64,000 nt of DNA from Daedaleopsis sinensis. Its lineage: Eukaryota; Basidiomycota; Agaricomycetes; Polyporales; Polyporaceae. Positions within the stretch are counted from its first letter, which is position 1, and every line of letters starts with the position of its first letter. Where the stretch lies: NCBI GenBank assembly GCA_033807695.1, contig CM066301.1, positions 2,542,001 through 2,606,000 on the forward strand, written 5' to 3'. Of this stretch, positions 1 to 12,640 are shown piece after piece. Made by a program: the position numbers and the translations under genes. The notes below the pieces were generated by a model, which worked only from the letters and a program-made list of their open reading frames with translations, searched no databases and was not told the origin of the DNA.

Positions 1-1052
1 ATAAAGGAAGTTAGCTTGTCCGCGTTTATCCATGGGATCTTGTTCAAAATAGACATGGCTGATAGGACCCAGAAGCTATAGCACACCTAGAGTCGGGGTC
101 AACGTGACAGAACATCAAACACTTATGTATGATCCGACCTACATCCTCAAGCTTTTCCGGTCGCCCATTGAGTCCGCCATTAGGCAGTTGACGCTCTGAG
201 AGCCACCAGCCCAGCGTATCCTGGTCGACCTCGTCGAGCCGATCAAGAATAGCGAGGGCAGCTACGCAGACAAAGACTAACCATAGAGCATGTGAGCATA
301 CGATCACAACAAGAGCGGAAGGCCTTCTACCTTGGGAAGAATGACTTTCAGCTCCCTCACGAGCCCCGAACCCACCGTCAAAGTTTCTGCACCGGCGGAT
401 GTACCCAACTGTCTTCTCGACATCAAGCTCGTGCAGATGGCCGAGCAGCGAAAGGGCGTTCACGGCGCAGTACAAGAAACGCGTGTCGATTTCCCCAAAC
501 TGGTCCCCTGCGAACACGCCAGAGTCCTGCTGTAGCGATAGGATGACTGCGTTCAAGAATTAGCCAATTCAGAAGGTTCAGTACGTACAGTGCAAACAGT
601 ACGTACACTTCGCAACACGAGGTTTGTCTAGGCGGTCGAGTGCCCCTTGGGTCGTGAGGATCTGGATCGCACTCAGGGTTGACAATAGATGCGCATCGTG
701 GTCCGGATGAGCACCGAACCCGCCTTGATCCTAGTCAATGAGCACATCTGACAAAATTCACGGACAACCCAGTGAACAGACCTAACCTGCTTCATCGTCC
801 CAGCAGCTCACTACGAAGTCGATCATGTCTTCTCGATTCAGAGCATCCTTCTGTTTCATGATGCACAACGCTGTCAGGCCCCAGTAAACCGCGTTCATCC
901 GTAAGTGAGCTGTAAGATGGTAGACGAGGTCATCCTTGTTCTGCAAACGAGTAAGCGTAAGCTTGAGATCGTTTATGAGAGTAGAGCATCCTTACCTCTC
1001 CGAGAGATTGTATGTACTTTACATGTAAGGGGATATCCAGCGTAGAGCTCAT
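1..1052 (-). CDS. BET2: Rab geranylgeranyltransferase (GGTase II) beta subunit, 3' end cut by window
   Basis: Catalytic beta subunit that adds geranylgeranyl groups to C-terminal cysteines of Rab GTPases presented by the escort protein; cytosolic heterodimer with the alpha subunit. The start is the ATG at 1052 ([19 protein letters not shown]). Downstream exons give the prenyltransferase alpha-alpha barrel repeats: [20 protein letters not shown], then [12 protein letters not shown], then [20 protein letters not shown]. The zinc-ligand segment [11 protein letters not shown] (Asp and Cys ligands, known for the family) forms across an intron at about 85-145. The last readable exon ends in [13 protein letters not shown] at base 1, so the region with the zinc-ligand histidine lies outside the window. 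Several introns of about 55 nt interrupt the gene. It is divergent from the acyltransferase with 289 bp between the starts. Confidence 0.93.
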
Positions 1053-1341
1053 CTTGAGTCAGTATCCTGGACACAGCTCCTTGAGATGTACAAGAATCTT
1101 TGAACGTTGAAGTTAGACGATGGTTAAAGGACACGCTAAGAGCTGTGCGCGTCTGTGCTAGATTACTCGCGTGATGGACATGGCCATATGTGATGGCACA
1201 TGATTGAGGTCATCCTCCGGTATCATCCAAAGCGCCCGCCTCCGTGGTACCTCTGCTTCAGACACTCTTGACTGCGTAGGACTGCGTCCGGAGTCCCCCC
1301 TCTTCCCTCCTTCACGACTTACGAACTTCTTCCTCCCCCAC

Positions 1342-4194
1342 ATGGCCGTAAAAAATCACCACACAACCGCTGACCTGGTATACGACACTGCTCTCCTCTT
1401 CTGGAGGACGGTCACAAACATCTTCTTCCGGGAAGTCCGACCTCGAGGCGCGTTCAATATTCCTCGCGAGGGACCGATCATCTTCGTCGCTGCCCCGCAC
1501 AACAACCAAGTGCGTTCATCTTCTGTGACGTCTCGCGTTAGTGGTTCTCAACGTCTCGGTCTCGTCAGTTCCTCGACCCTTTGCTACTCTATCAAGAGGT
1601 TCACCGAGAAACAGGCCGTCATGTGCAATCTCTCATCGCTGCGAAGAGTATGAAGAGGAGGTTTGTGGGGTATGCTGCAGGAATGATGGGCAGTAGTGCG
1701 TATGCCTCTTGTTGCAGCGCAATCCGGTGCCTAACGTCACGTTTAGTCCCCGTTGTCCGAGCGGCCGACGACGCGAAGACCGGATCGGGCGAAATCACTA
1801 TTTCCGAGGAGGACTCATGTCTAATCATCGGACATGGTACCAAATTCACTTCTGAGTTCAGTCCGAAGATGCAAATTATGCTCCCGAAGTCTGTGGGCTC
1901 CAGCGTCGCCGAGGTGGTCGAGATTCTGTCAGATACCCAGCTCAGGATCAGGAAAGAGTTCTCGGGACTTGCCAAAATACGGGAGAAGATCAGCGAGGCT
2001 CAGGCTGCTGGCCAGCGTGGAATGACATACAAGAGACTCCCTTTCGTGGACCAGCACGAGATGTATCACCATGTGTACCAATGTTTGACGGAGGGTGGCG
2101 CTATCTGTATATTCCCCGAAGGTACGTGGCTCTATGCGTCATAACTCCCGTAAGGCTGTCTTACGGGTGAATAGGTGGTAGTCACGACCGAACGGACCTT
2201 CTCCCTCTCAAAGCTGGTGTCTCTCTGATGGCTCTTGGCGCGATGGCGAATAATCCCGAGCTTAAGGTCAAGATTGTTCCCGTCGGTCTCTCTTACTTCC
2301 ACGCCCATCGATTCCGGTCACGAGCGGTCATTGAGTTCGGAACGCCTCTGGACGTGCCTTCGGAATTCGTCGAAATGTTCAAGCAAGGTGGTACGAAGAA
2401 GAGAGAAGCCGTAGGCAAATTTCTGGACATCATATACGATGCCCTCAAGACGGTCACTTTGAGGGCACCGGACTATGACACACTTATGGTGAGTATATTC
2501 GCCGAATGTCGCGTTCGTCCGCCTTAATCACGCATGTATAGCTCATTCAAGCCGCGCGGCGGCTGTACAAAACGCCTGGTCAACACCTGACGCTAGGTCA
2601 GGTCGTCGAACTGAACAAACGGTTCCTACAAGGATACTTACACTTCAAGGACGAACCCAGAGTTCAGAAGCTCCGAGAAGATGTCCTGAAGTACAACCGT
2701 TTGCTTCGAGATCTGGGTCTGCGTGATCACCAGGTAAGTCACATTCCACGTGAGGGCCGAACGTTACACAATTCTCATATATGTGCGTCTTTGGTAGGTG
2801 CCTAGAGCCACAAAAGCGGGCTGGAAGACTTTTGGTCTCTTGACATATCGTCTGGGCCTTCTGACTGTCTGGTCGCTTCTCGCACTGCCCGGGGTGATCC
2901 TGAACGGCCCCATTTTCATCACTGCGTCGATCATCTCCCGCAAGAAGGCTAGAGGTACTACTTTTCTCTGGGAATCCCGGCCTCTGACTTACTGTGTTTC
3001 CATCCGACAACAGAGGCTCTTGCTGCTTCTGAAGTCAAGATTGCAGCTCGTGATGTGATCGCGACTTGGAAGGTCCTAGTCGCGCTCGGTGTCACACCGG
3101 TCTTGTATATATTGTACGCTACATTGGCCACAATTGTGGCCGTCAAGGCGAACGCTCCGCTCAGGTATAGGATCTGGACCCCGTTCCTTATACTCATGAT
3201 CCTCCCCATGCTCGGCTACGCTGCGCTCAAGTTCGGAGAGGCCGGAATGGACGTTCTCAAGTAGGTCCAGAATGCACGCGCCTGACAGGGGTCCGTTGAC
3301 GTGTGGTCCCATGACAGATCATTGCGGCCGCTCGTCGTTGCATTAATACCTGGCCAGCAGCGGTCTCTGGATAAGCTCAAACGCATGAGAGAAGCCGTCT
3401 CGAACGAACTTGTCACAACCATCAATGAATACGGACCCAAGATGTTTGAAGACTTCAACGAGGTATGGGGACACTATGTACGCTCTCAACGCATTTGACC
3501 CGTTTGCAGTGGCGTATCCTTGTTCCCTCTTCCACCGCTCCCCCCTCGTCTGGTCAGTCGGGCATCTGGCGTCGCAAGAGCGCTACCGGTGGCGTCGACG
3601 CACAGGGCAACCTCCTCGTCCACCCCATGGTATGTCGCTCATATGCTCGTAGCCACCCTCTGCGTTCTCCCCCAGTCGCTCACCATCGACATCTCTCGCT
3701 AGACGTGGCTCGACGAACGCCTCTTCGGCTGGTCGCGCAGCGCAAAGCGCGGGACGAGCGCATGGGCAGGGACGCGGAGCCAGGAGATCAGCCGCGCGGC
3801 CACGCCAGACGCGTCGGACGAGGAGGATGCGCCCGACTACGACAACATCCTCGCCGTCCCGGGCGGTGACGGCCACTCGCTCACCACGCGCCCCCGCAGC
3901 CAGCGCAGCTCGTACGCGGACATGCAGCGCCTCCGGCGCACGTCGAGCGCAGCCAACACCAACGGCGGCCTGCTCAGCCCGCTGTCCCCGGTGGAGCTGA
4001 CGGTGGCAACGGGTGAGAAGCATCTGGAGACGGACGGCTTGCACTTCCGCGGGCAGACAAGAGCGAGGAAGGCGAGTCTGACCGATGCTGTGCCCGTGGA
4101 GGATATTGGGGAGGTTGGCCGCGAGGAACCTTTCAAGAACGCCACTGAGGGCCTTAACAAGAAAATGCTCAAGCGGCGAAATAGCCAGGAGTAG
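1342..4194 (+). CDS. Glycerol-3-phosphate O-acyltransferase (Sct1/Gpt2 family)
   Basis: Acylates the sn-1 position of glycerol-3-phosphate (or dihydroxyacetone phosphate), the first step of phospholipid and triacylglycerol synthesis at the ER. About 780 residues over ten or so exons. Start is ATG 1342 (MAVKNHHTT). Acyltransferase motif I, APHNNQ|FLDPLLLY, is split by the first intron; the glycerol-phosphate binding motif FPEG|GSHDRTDLLPLKAG is also split by an intron near 2120-2174. Hydrophobic segments follow at about residues 470-500 (LLTVWSLLALPGVILNG), 525-545 (VLVALGVTPVLYILYA) and 560-580 (IWTPFLILMILPMLGY). The last 150 residues are polar and probably cytosolic. Order and length match yeast Sct1/Gpt2. 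Convergent with MAP1. Confidence 0.93.
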
Positions 4195-4430
4195 GCTTTC
4201 CCATATCAGCTTCCCGGTGGCTCAGAACGGGTTTGCATCTACTCTATATCATACGCTACCTTGTGCATCCATACTCACTCTGTATGCTTATTCTGGCATC
4301 CGTCTACCAATGCATTGCTTCGTCTCTCAAAGCAAAACTAAGCTTGTGTTACAACAGCGTAGTGAAACAATGTATGAGCGGGGGTTGTCTAGAGCAGGGG
4401 ATCGATTCTGACCGGGTCGAACCTCATTCA

Positions 4431-6372
4431 TTATTGGAGGTCTTCTCTCGGCTTCCCCGCGGTCAAAATCTCAACTCCAGTCTCGGTAATCCTGTGGGAG
4501 CGGTCAGCGGGCCAAGAACGGCGAGGAAGAGTGCGGCAACGTACAGCAAGGTCTCCTCGAACTGGGCACTGCGCTTCCCGTCAATCGTGACGGAGGTCCA
4601 ATCATCGGGCCAGTGTGCGAGGTCCCAGTGTCCCAAGTTAATCATCTGGACGGAGCATGTTAGCCAGCGAGTGCAGTAAAGCTTCCCCGCGAGGTGGATA
4701 GACCCCAAAATACGCGGGTGGCACGAGGGACGTACAGGCTCGATGGTGAAGGTCATGCCGGGCTTCATGGTCCCGATCGCCTTATTCTTGGCGTAGTGGG
4801 GCACGTTTGGCGCGGTGTGGAAGAGGTCGTTGACGCCGTGCCCACAATACGTGCGCACGACCGAGCACCCGTTCTGCCGTGCGATCGGCTCGCTGCGGGT
4901 GGTGAGGGGGTAAGTCAGCTGTCCGCCACTCGGAGATGCATCCGCAATGCGTGCAAGAGCTAAAAATTTCGAGGACGTGATACCACTTACATGGTCTTGC
5001 CCAGGTCTCGGAAGAGTGCACCAGGCTTGCAGAGCTTGATGGCCTCGTCGAGGCACTTGCGTGCGGTGCGCATGAGTCGCTTCGAGTCGTCGTCCACCCG
5101 CCCGACAGGGTAGGTTTCGTTCAAATCCGCGTGGTAGCCTGCCCGTACAATAAGTACGTGATTAGGGTGCAAACCAAAGATTGATGAACTTACCACCCTT
5201 GTACACGCTCACGTCTGGAAACATGACAGGTGAGGACACAGCCCAGGCCGATCACCAAAGTAACTTACCGATATTAATGATATCACCTTCCTGTAGCTTG
5301 CGCTTGTCGGGTATTCCGTGACAGATCACTTCGTTTACAGAGCTATGACAAGCCAGTAAGACACGAAGTGGAAGGCCTGCTTATGGTTAACTTACGTGCA
5401 CACCGACTTAGGGAAATTGCGGTAATTGAGCGGCGAAGGGTACGCATCCCGCTCGATGGTTGCTTGGTGGACGATAGCATCAATCTCGTCGGTTGTAATT
5501 CCAGGACGGATGGCAGCGGCAGCAGTGTCGAGGACCTCCCTAGCCAACTAGAAGCAGCACGGGCAAACGCAGGGTGTGGTCAGAAGCGGCTATCGGGATG
5601 GACTGACGGGGCGCTTGAGCGCGGGACGTCGACGAGTCGGAGGAAAGCTTACTCTGCAAACATAACGCATTTTGTCTTGCTCTTCTGCCGAGAGGAGCTT
5701 TGGGGGCTGGCCTGCACGTCTTGACTCGGTAATCGGGATGCCTGGAGATCGACGATGATTGAGCGAGATGTACTCACATGGCCCGAGGGACGGCGTATAG
5801 GATGCGTTTGAGCGTACCATCGTCTGCGTAGTCGGGCCGGGGGATGTGTGCGGGGACTTCTCGCCTCGGGGACAGTGGATAGACGGGACGGAGGGTGCCG
5901 GTGAATTTGTAGGTACCGAACGGGTTGAAAGTTCCGTCTGCGAGGCAATGGGATATATGCATGGAGCAATGAAAGCTACGACGGCATCACATACCTTTGT
6001 TAATGTTGGGATCGTCTAGGAGCGGCTGCTTGGGTGTCGCGAGATCGTGAATAATTTTGTGCGTTTTCTGAGGCCGGGACGGTCAAATGGAGTGGCACGT
6101 GAAGTGATTGGAGCATTTACCCCTGTCGAGTCGGTAAGTTCGCAACAACCAGAAGGCTAGCAGCGGGAGACGTACAGTTAGCTTTGAAGCAATCCTGACC
6201 GCAGAAGAAGGACCCTTTGATCCCAAGCCTGATGGGAGGAGACGATGAGAACGAGGAGGGATAGCCGGGAGGTGAAGAGGACGGACTTGTTGCATGTCGG
6301 ACACTCGAGACGCGAGGGCGGATGGCCGTTCGGGCAGGCAGAGGACTGGCAGGCAATGGCAACGGCACTCAT
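4431..6372 (-). CDS. MAP1: Methionine aminopeptidase 1 (zinc-finger type)
   Basis: Removes the initiator methionine from nascent proteins; cytosolic and ribosome-associated. The N-terminus from ATG 6372 holds the zf-C6H2 ribosome-binding finger ([29 protein letters not shown]). The pita-bread peptidase domain follows: [23 protein letters not shown]...[12 protein letters not shown] (metal-ligand aspartates), [18 protein letters not shown] (metal-ligand His) and MTFTIEPMINLG (Glu ligand). The final exon is reached only by splicing: after QFEETLL an intron at about 4484-4543 leads to [19 protein letters not shown] and a stop at 4431. Reading through instead gives a false C-terminus. About eight introns. 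Confidence 0.94.
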
Positions 6373-7112
6373 TGTGGTCGCGGAAGGCAGCAATGAATTA
6401 CAGATTCAAATGGAGGAGCCTATTTACCTTTTTAGGCTTAGGCGCTCTACAACCACACCTCCGAGGAAACACTGGAGTCACGCGATACTCGATGGTCTAC
6501 CGCGCACTTCAGAGCACTCCGGCCGCTTTTCTTTGCTAGGTTCTACTCTCATCTTCTCTTGTTCTGCTTCACTTGAGTAGTTCGTGCGTTCATTGACAAA
6601 GCTCCCGTCGTACACTTCTTACGATTTGGGAACAACTTTATCAATCACGCACAGCCAACTTGAATGGGCATCGCTACAGTCGGTGGTTACATCGATGACC
6701 AACGTACGACGTTCTACAATGTCTCGGCAAGATATACTTGTGAAGTTGTAGTCAACCAGCAAAGTCGTCGGTACGACAGTATCCTGCATTCAGCACTTAC
6801 TTCGCGTGGCGGTGCCGATATAATCAAGTTGCTGATCGTTGCTAACTATGCTGAGAAGATGATAGTCGCGAACTGTCATTCTGACACGTTTGACCCATTT
6901 AGTATCACCACTGGCACAAGTCGCTATCAATCTTCAAGTTGCACCTACATATATCACTTCCACGGTGCATGCAGGGTCCTAATACGAATAGTATGACACC
7001 GGCGTACAGCCTCTCAGATCTCAGTCGCACCACGCTGGTACATATTCATATTCAAATCGCACTGTTGGCCTTCTACGTTCATTAGCAATATGAACTCGTC
7101 TCCCCCGCCACA
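6373..7112. other. Divergent intergenic region, MAP1 / FAD monooxygenase
   Basis: 740 bp between two divergent starts, so it should hold both promoters. It is noticeably more AT-rich than the flanking exons. No ORF here resembles a protein and I see no clear TATA box at a sensible distance. An ATG at 7090 lies 23 nt upstream of, and out of frame with, the monooxygenase start. Confidence 0.5.
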
Positions 7113-8600
7113 ATGTCCCTACCCAACACTGCTCAAGTCCTCGTCGTTGGGGGAGGCCCCACAGGCGTATGCCTCGCACTTGCGCTACAGAAGCAAGGCT
7201 GTTTGGACGTCGTGGTGGTCGACGCTGTCGCGCAGGGGGAGAACACATCTCGCGCAATCGCATTGCATGCAGCCACAATGGAGGTATGTCTTAGTTCAAT
7301 TTGAGATCCAGCATATGTAACCAACCGAGATATTCACCATCACAGGCGTTTGAACAAGTAGACGTTGCTGGCCGGCTCGTCAAAGAAGGCGGGAAGGTGG
7401 AAAAGACCGTCGTCTGGCTGGGCCGCGGTATTCCACCTGCCGAGACGGCGCACTTCACCCCGCTATCGAAGTACACAAAATATCCGTTTATCTTGGCGTT
7501 GCCGCAACATATCACGGAACGAGTCCTCAACACCGCGGCGCAAGAACGCGGTATTCAGATCTATCGTCCGTACAAGGTCGTCAACCTCAAGCCCAACGAG
7601 GACGACATCACGCTCACCGACGTTATCTTCGACAACGGCCACGTTTTACGCACCCGCTGCGTGGTGGGCGCCGATGGCGCACGTTCTGCGGTGAGTGCAT
7701 CCAAGTAGCCGATACTGACTGACACTGACCGACCATTCTCTCTCATAGATTCGCCGTCTGAGCAATGTCACATGGACAAACCCTACCGGCGATGCAGACG
7801 TGAACACGCAGGACGACTTGCTTTCCAACATGGTTATCGCCGACGTCACTCTCAACTATGCCCCGCCCCTCTACCGTGACTCGATAAACCTCATCGTCTC
7901 CCCCGGGAACTCGATGCTCTTTCTCAGGCTCCCTGGCACGCCCTACGCCGAGCAGACGACGGAGCAAACGTTCCGCATCGCGTGCGCCATCCCCACCGAC
8001 CTCGGCGTGCCCCCGAGCGCGCCCGACGCACCCTACCTCCAGGCGCTGCTCGACGCATTCGGCCCGAACACCGTCCTGCCCGCGCACGCGCCCCGTCTCG
8101 AGGTCAAGCGCAGGCTCTGGTCGAGCCGCTTCCGCACGCACTCAGCCATCGCCGAGCGGTTCTTCACCCACGTCCCCGCGAAAGCTCCCGAGGGTCAGGG
8201 TGGCCTCGTGTTCCTGGTCGGGGACGCGGCGCACATCCACCCCCCGATGGGCGGGCAGGGCATGAACCTCGGTATCCGCGACGGGGTGAAGCTTGCGCCC
8301 CTCTTGGCGAAGTACCTGCGTGCGGCCGCCCCAGGGTCCACGGAGGCAGGCTTGAAGGAGGAACGCGAACGTGCACTGGCGACGTGGGCGGCGCAGCGTC
8401 GAGAGAGGGCGCTGCAGGTGATCGGGATAACAAAAGGTCTCCAGAGGATGCTGTGGATCCCGAACGAGAGGAGATGGTTCCTCGGCATTATCCCGTATAA
8501 CCTCTGGTGGTTACGGAATTGGTTCCTACGGATCGCTACCAAGTTCGAGTTCTTCAAGACCAAGGGTGCGTGGCGAGTGAGCGGATTGGGCGATCCGTAG
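7113..8600 (+). CDS. FAD-dependent aromatic-type monooxygenase (FAD_binding_3)
   Basis: Flavoprotein of the p-hydroxybenzoate/phenol hydroxylase class; uses NAD(P)H and O2 to hydroxylate an aromatic or polyketide-like substrate that cannot be named from sequence. Three exons (joins near 7283-7347 and 7690-7748) give about 450 residues. All family fingerprints are present: dinucleotide-binding VLVVGGGPTGVCLALALQ at residues 9-26, the DG motif VVGADGARSA near residue 180, and the GD motif FLVGDAAHIHPPMGGQGMN near residue 335. The hydrophobic C-terminus (WFLGIIPYNLWWLRNWFLRI) may touch membrane. No secondary-metabolite genes lie next to it, so a catabolic or detoxifying role is as likely as a biosynthetic one. 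Confidence 0.88.
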
Positions 8601-8855
8601 GAGGCCGTGTATGTCATGGCTGGGCTCGCTACCTGGTATTGATAAAACGGCTCGAAGATAGTCAGAAGAACCTGTAGAATGCGTGCTTGCTCCCATTCGG
8701 ATTAAGTTATTCATGGAACCTCGCTGGTATATCCAACCCCAAGTATCTTACCAATCACTGTACCTGCTACAATCCACGGTAATACATGCTACCCAATTCT
8801 CCTTCTTGGCGTTATTTCGCCCAACCTGCGTACATCGTCTCTGTCACCTGTTAAC

Positions 8856-11800
8856 TCATCTCGACGCGATGGCCGCTCCGACCTCTGTGATGATAGCCCA
8901 GACGTCCTCAATCCACGTCTCGACGACCACGGTGTGCACATGCTCACGCATCTTCAGCGCGGTCGCATGCTCTTGTGCCACTTGATCCCGGCGTTCGTGC
9001 ATGCCGACATTGTGCAGGATGACGGAGAGCAGGAAGAGCACGTCGCACTGGGCGGCGAACATTTCGATGGACGCGTACGTCTTCTCTGCGGCGTCAAGCA
9101 GAGGTATCGCCTCTTCCAGCGCGGCCTCTATATGATGGAGAACGTAACGACGGAGCGCACCACAGCGAACGGAACATGGGCGCGCGGGGTTGGCGGGATG
9201 TTGGTAGTTGAAGGGTTAGAGGAGTCGCGGGAATGAACGGATGGTGTGAGAATGATACATGGCCGAGAAGAATGGAGTCAATCACGGGCAAGAATGAGTG
9301 GTCGGTGCGATGCGGTAGGGAAGACATGTCACGGAGATGGGCGAGGACGATGAGATTCGGTTATGGCCAGGACGATATGCAGAAGGATGATTAGGTGTGT
9401 TTGAGGGCGTGAGTGTGGACACGGGAACGAAACAGCGCGATCAGCTGGGCGCACACGACAGGGTTCCGGGCAAAAAGCAGACTTACGCGAGGAGTCACCA
9501 GCGGCGATGATACAGCGCGCGAGCGTGAATTGCGCAAACGCTTTCTGTTCCAAATCATTCTCACTCATGATCTTCATATTAAATTAAATAACGGATGAAA
9601 TCGGCGGTGCACCGAAGGGTCAAGGATATATGAGCGAACATCATACGAGGGCGGTGTCATCGAGCGCACGAAGCTACGTACCTGCGGCATCACCTCGTCA
9701 AGGACGCGTTTGCACCATTTGGTCATTCCGAATTCTAGTCCAACGTCCGCAAGGAGAATGATCGCGGTACGATACAGGTTATACCGCCCATGGTATTCTG
9801 CATACCAGAGAGCGGTCAGTAGCTGGTCGACACTTGCATGGCTCTGTTCGCACATCTGTGGCAATAGATATGTAGTGATAGAGGTGAGCACTAGGCAACG
9901 GCGAAAGCGGCATGTCGACTTGTACGCACGCGCATGAGCATGGCTTCGTAAAGGGGATCCCGAATGATTGACCCGATGGGTTCCTTTGCCCATTGATATT
10001 CGCGGGGCGCGTGCGGCGTGTTAGGACGTCTCGGCATCAGGTACTCCTTCAGCTGGCGCTGCTTGCGGCTATAATCAAAACAATATAGTTTAGCTTTTGC
10101 GCGCAAGACAACATCTGTTGCTCTGGCTGACATACTGGCGACATGCGCGCAAGGCGAGTATGTTCCAGATTTCGGACGCCCAGAGATTGTAGTCGGCGAT
10201 GTTCAGACCTCGCCAGACGTCTGGTTCCAGCAAGGACGCTACAGATTCCTCATACCTGCCCTGACGCGCGTTCTGAAGATAATGCACGCCGAAACGGTTA
10301 GCCCCATGACATCAGAAACAGGCGGTACGCAAGACCTTATACCTACATGGTATGCGCGATTGAGCGTCACAGTCAGCCTGTTATTATCATCGCCGCCGAC
10401 CTCAGAGAAAGCTGTGACGATATCCTCTTCTACGCGAGCGAGTTTCGAGCAACCTACAATAGACAAGAATAGTAGGGTGAGTCTCCGCGCTAATAACGAC
10501 AGGATAAGATTTACCGAAAGTTTCCCAAACGACACTCTGCACAACATGTTGAGCCAATTGCTCTGACTCGACGTATTGCCCGCCCTGGACGTCGATGAAA
10601 TGGTCATACAGACCGATTGCTTGCGTTATTCGCTCGTAGGATGCTGCTAGTGGTTGTTGCTAAGCATACCAAATTAGCTCATACATTCAGTCTGCTGCTG
10701 CATCACCTACATATTGAACATTGATCAGCTTTCGCACATCTGCCAATATCTCGAGCGGGTGCATATCAGGCTGAACTTCATTGATGACGGGCCTTCGCCC
10801 GCGTTCAAGCGGTGGTAGTCGGTGTAACAGGCTACGCACTATACAGTCAACTTGCTTGATCAGAGATGTGCTACACTTACCTCGAACAGTGCTGCAAAGT
10901 CTTGTTGTCGCTAGCGGTGCGAGACGCAGTGATTGCTTCCTCTAAAGTCTATTTCCATTATTTCCGTGGCAAGACGACTTATAGACTTGTAGAAATGACT
11001 TACTTTTCGACAAGCGGCCAGTTCCCGTCGAAGGTAATACATGCGAGCTAGATTAAGCATAGCATGTTGACGCATACCCCTGTTGTGAAGCTTGCGTGAG
11101 ATCCAAAGAAGATCGTGGCAGCTGCCCCGATTTGAGGACAAACGTACGATTCGCTGCCATCATGAAACTTCTGTTCGAAGAATCTACGCAGGCCATCGTT
11201 CGCTACGTTGCTATCCCCAGTGGTCAATCCTTTCATGAACCTAGCCGAGGCAGAGAGGGTGACATTAAACAGCACGGTTAGCTTAGTACGATCGAGTAAG
11301 GTCAGGGGCTCACAGAGCATAGGTTTCTGCGTCAGCGTACTCGGTCTTGTCCAGTTTGGTTTTGAAGAGCTGGTAGTCTGTCCGAGGGACGCGGTCAGCC
11401 GCTACCTTGAGTCAGCGATGTTACCAAAGAGGTTAGCCTACCGTTGGTTATGACGTCTCGCCGAATCTGTCCGTCCAACACAAGTCTATCGTCTTGCGCA
11501 GAGCTCTCCCCCCTCAGATAGGCTAAGAAGCCACTGTGCAGCCTCTGGATCCCACCGATGGACAGTTTGGTGAAGGTTACGAAACACCGATGGCAGAAGT
11601 ATCCAAAGAACGAACGACGACTCTAAGAGTTAATGAAAGTATCAGCGGACGGTGTAGCCGGAACTGGAAGGTTGACTTACAAAACGTGATGTCTAACATT
11701 CCTTCTGACTTAAAAATCTTATCTTTAATTATTGTCAAATCACCACGCACCTCGTCGTCGTCTTTGTCCAGGAAGATGAGAGGAAGCGCTTCGAGGACAT

Positions 11801-12293
11801 GAGTTATCAACAGACAAGAGCGAAAGGGAGGCATACTTTGCATGAAACTAGACACGATGTCTGGCGAGGAGAAAGTAATTGGCTAGACGGCATGAACTCA
11901 GATACAATATTCACGAGCCGGACTGATTGCGTACCAATCGGTGAAGTTTATGAATAAAGTCTTGGACAGCGTCCGTCTCTCGAAAGGGAGAAGCAGTTTG
12001 CTCGATCTCAGTCAGTATATCCCGGTATGACCTAGGCGAGGTCACCTAGAACGGATCACTCAATGACGAGCACCAAGGGAGTACTGGAAGTCCTGTACCT
12101 CAGCGACTTCTCGAACCAGCAGTCGCTGAAGACCATAAGCGAAGCGTTTGGGCATTGTGTTTTCATCTTCGTCAAGCCCGTAGAAGCCGTGTGCAAGCGC
12201 ATAAAGCAAGAATACGTGGTGAGGCCGCAGGACGTGACTCGGACGTGCGCATGTTGGGATGGGATCTGGTGGCGCCGGTGGAGGTGGTGGCAT
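8856..12293 (-). CDS. APC5: Anaphase-promoting complex subunit 5
   Basis: Scaffold subunit of the APC/C ubiquitin ligase that drives mitotic exit. Recognised by the N-terminal segment RPSHVLRPHHVFLLYALAHGF and by the TPR-rich C-terminal half, for example VDQLLTALWYAEYHGRYNLY, LADVGLEFGMTKWCKRVLDE and NDLEQKAFAQFTLARCIIAA, ending in ALEEAIPLLDAAEKTYASIE...VGAAIASR. The gene is broken into at least a dozen short exons, so the middle (about 9900-11900) is only partly joined here. The start is set at ATG 12293 (MPPPPPAPPDP). An in-frame ATG at 12386 would add 31 residues and cannot be excluded. Divergent from NOC3. Confidence 0.82.
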
Positions 12294-12640
12294 GGCGTTG
12301 TCGACCTTGGAGAATGGCCAGGCTTCAGAGAGGGGTAGATAAAGTCCCTTGTCTTGGACAGTCCAGATGAAACAAGCTAGCCACAAATGAGCTTGAAGAG
12401 TTGAGAACGTATTTTGGAGGATCTGGAAAGAGAGGCTTGAAGCTAACCGCCCACTAAGTATAAGACGCGTGTCGCGTGAGGTCGCGTGCGGTCACAAGAC
12501 GTCACACACGCGTCGTGGGAAAGAGATTCCCCTTCTGGTACTCCCAGATTTTCAGCGATGGTCAGCGGCAGTGGCACGCATTGCTCACAGTTAGTATTAG
12601 GTTTCCTTAACCTCTTCAAGGTCTTGCTTCTACCGCTACT
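12294..12640. promoter_or_regulatory. APC5/NOC3 bidirectional promoter with two ACGCGT boxes
   Basis: 347 bp between divergent starts. It contains two perfect ACGCGT hexamers (12465-12470 and 12508-12513), a GTCGCGTG octamer repeated at exactly 10-bp spacing (12471-12478, 12481-12488) and a GACGTCAC CRE-like core at 12498-12505. ACGCGT is the MCB site bound by MBF (Mbp1/Swi6) in fungi. That binding here is inference. Confidence 0.45.

Noticed and set aside
4431..8600. Fumagillin-type cluster (methionine aminopeptidase next to a monooxygenase)
   Set aside because: Fumagillin self-resistance uses a type 2 enzyme; this is the zinc-finger type 1 housekeeping enzyme, and no polyketide synthase, terpene cyclase or P450 lies nearby.
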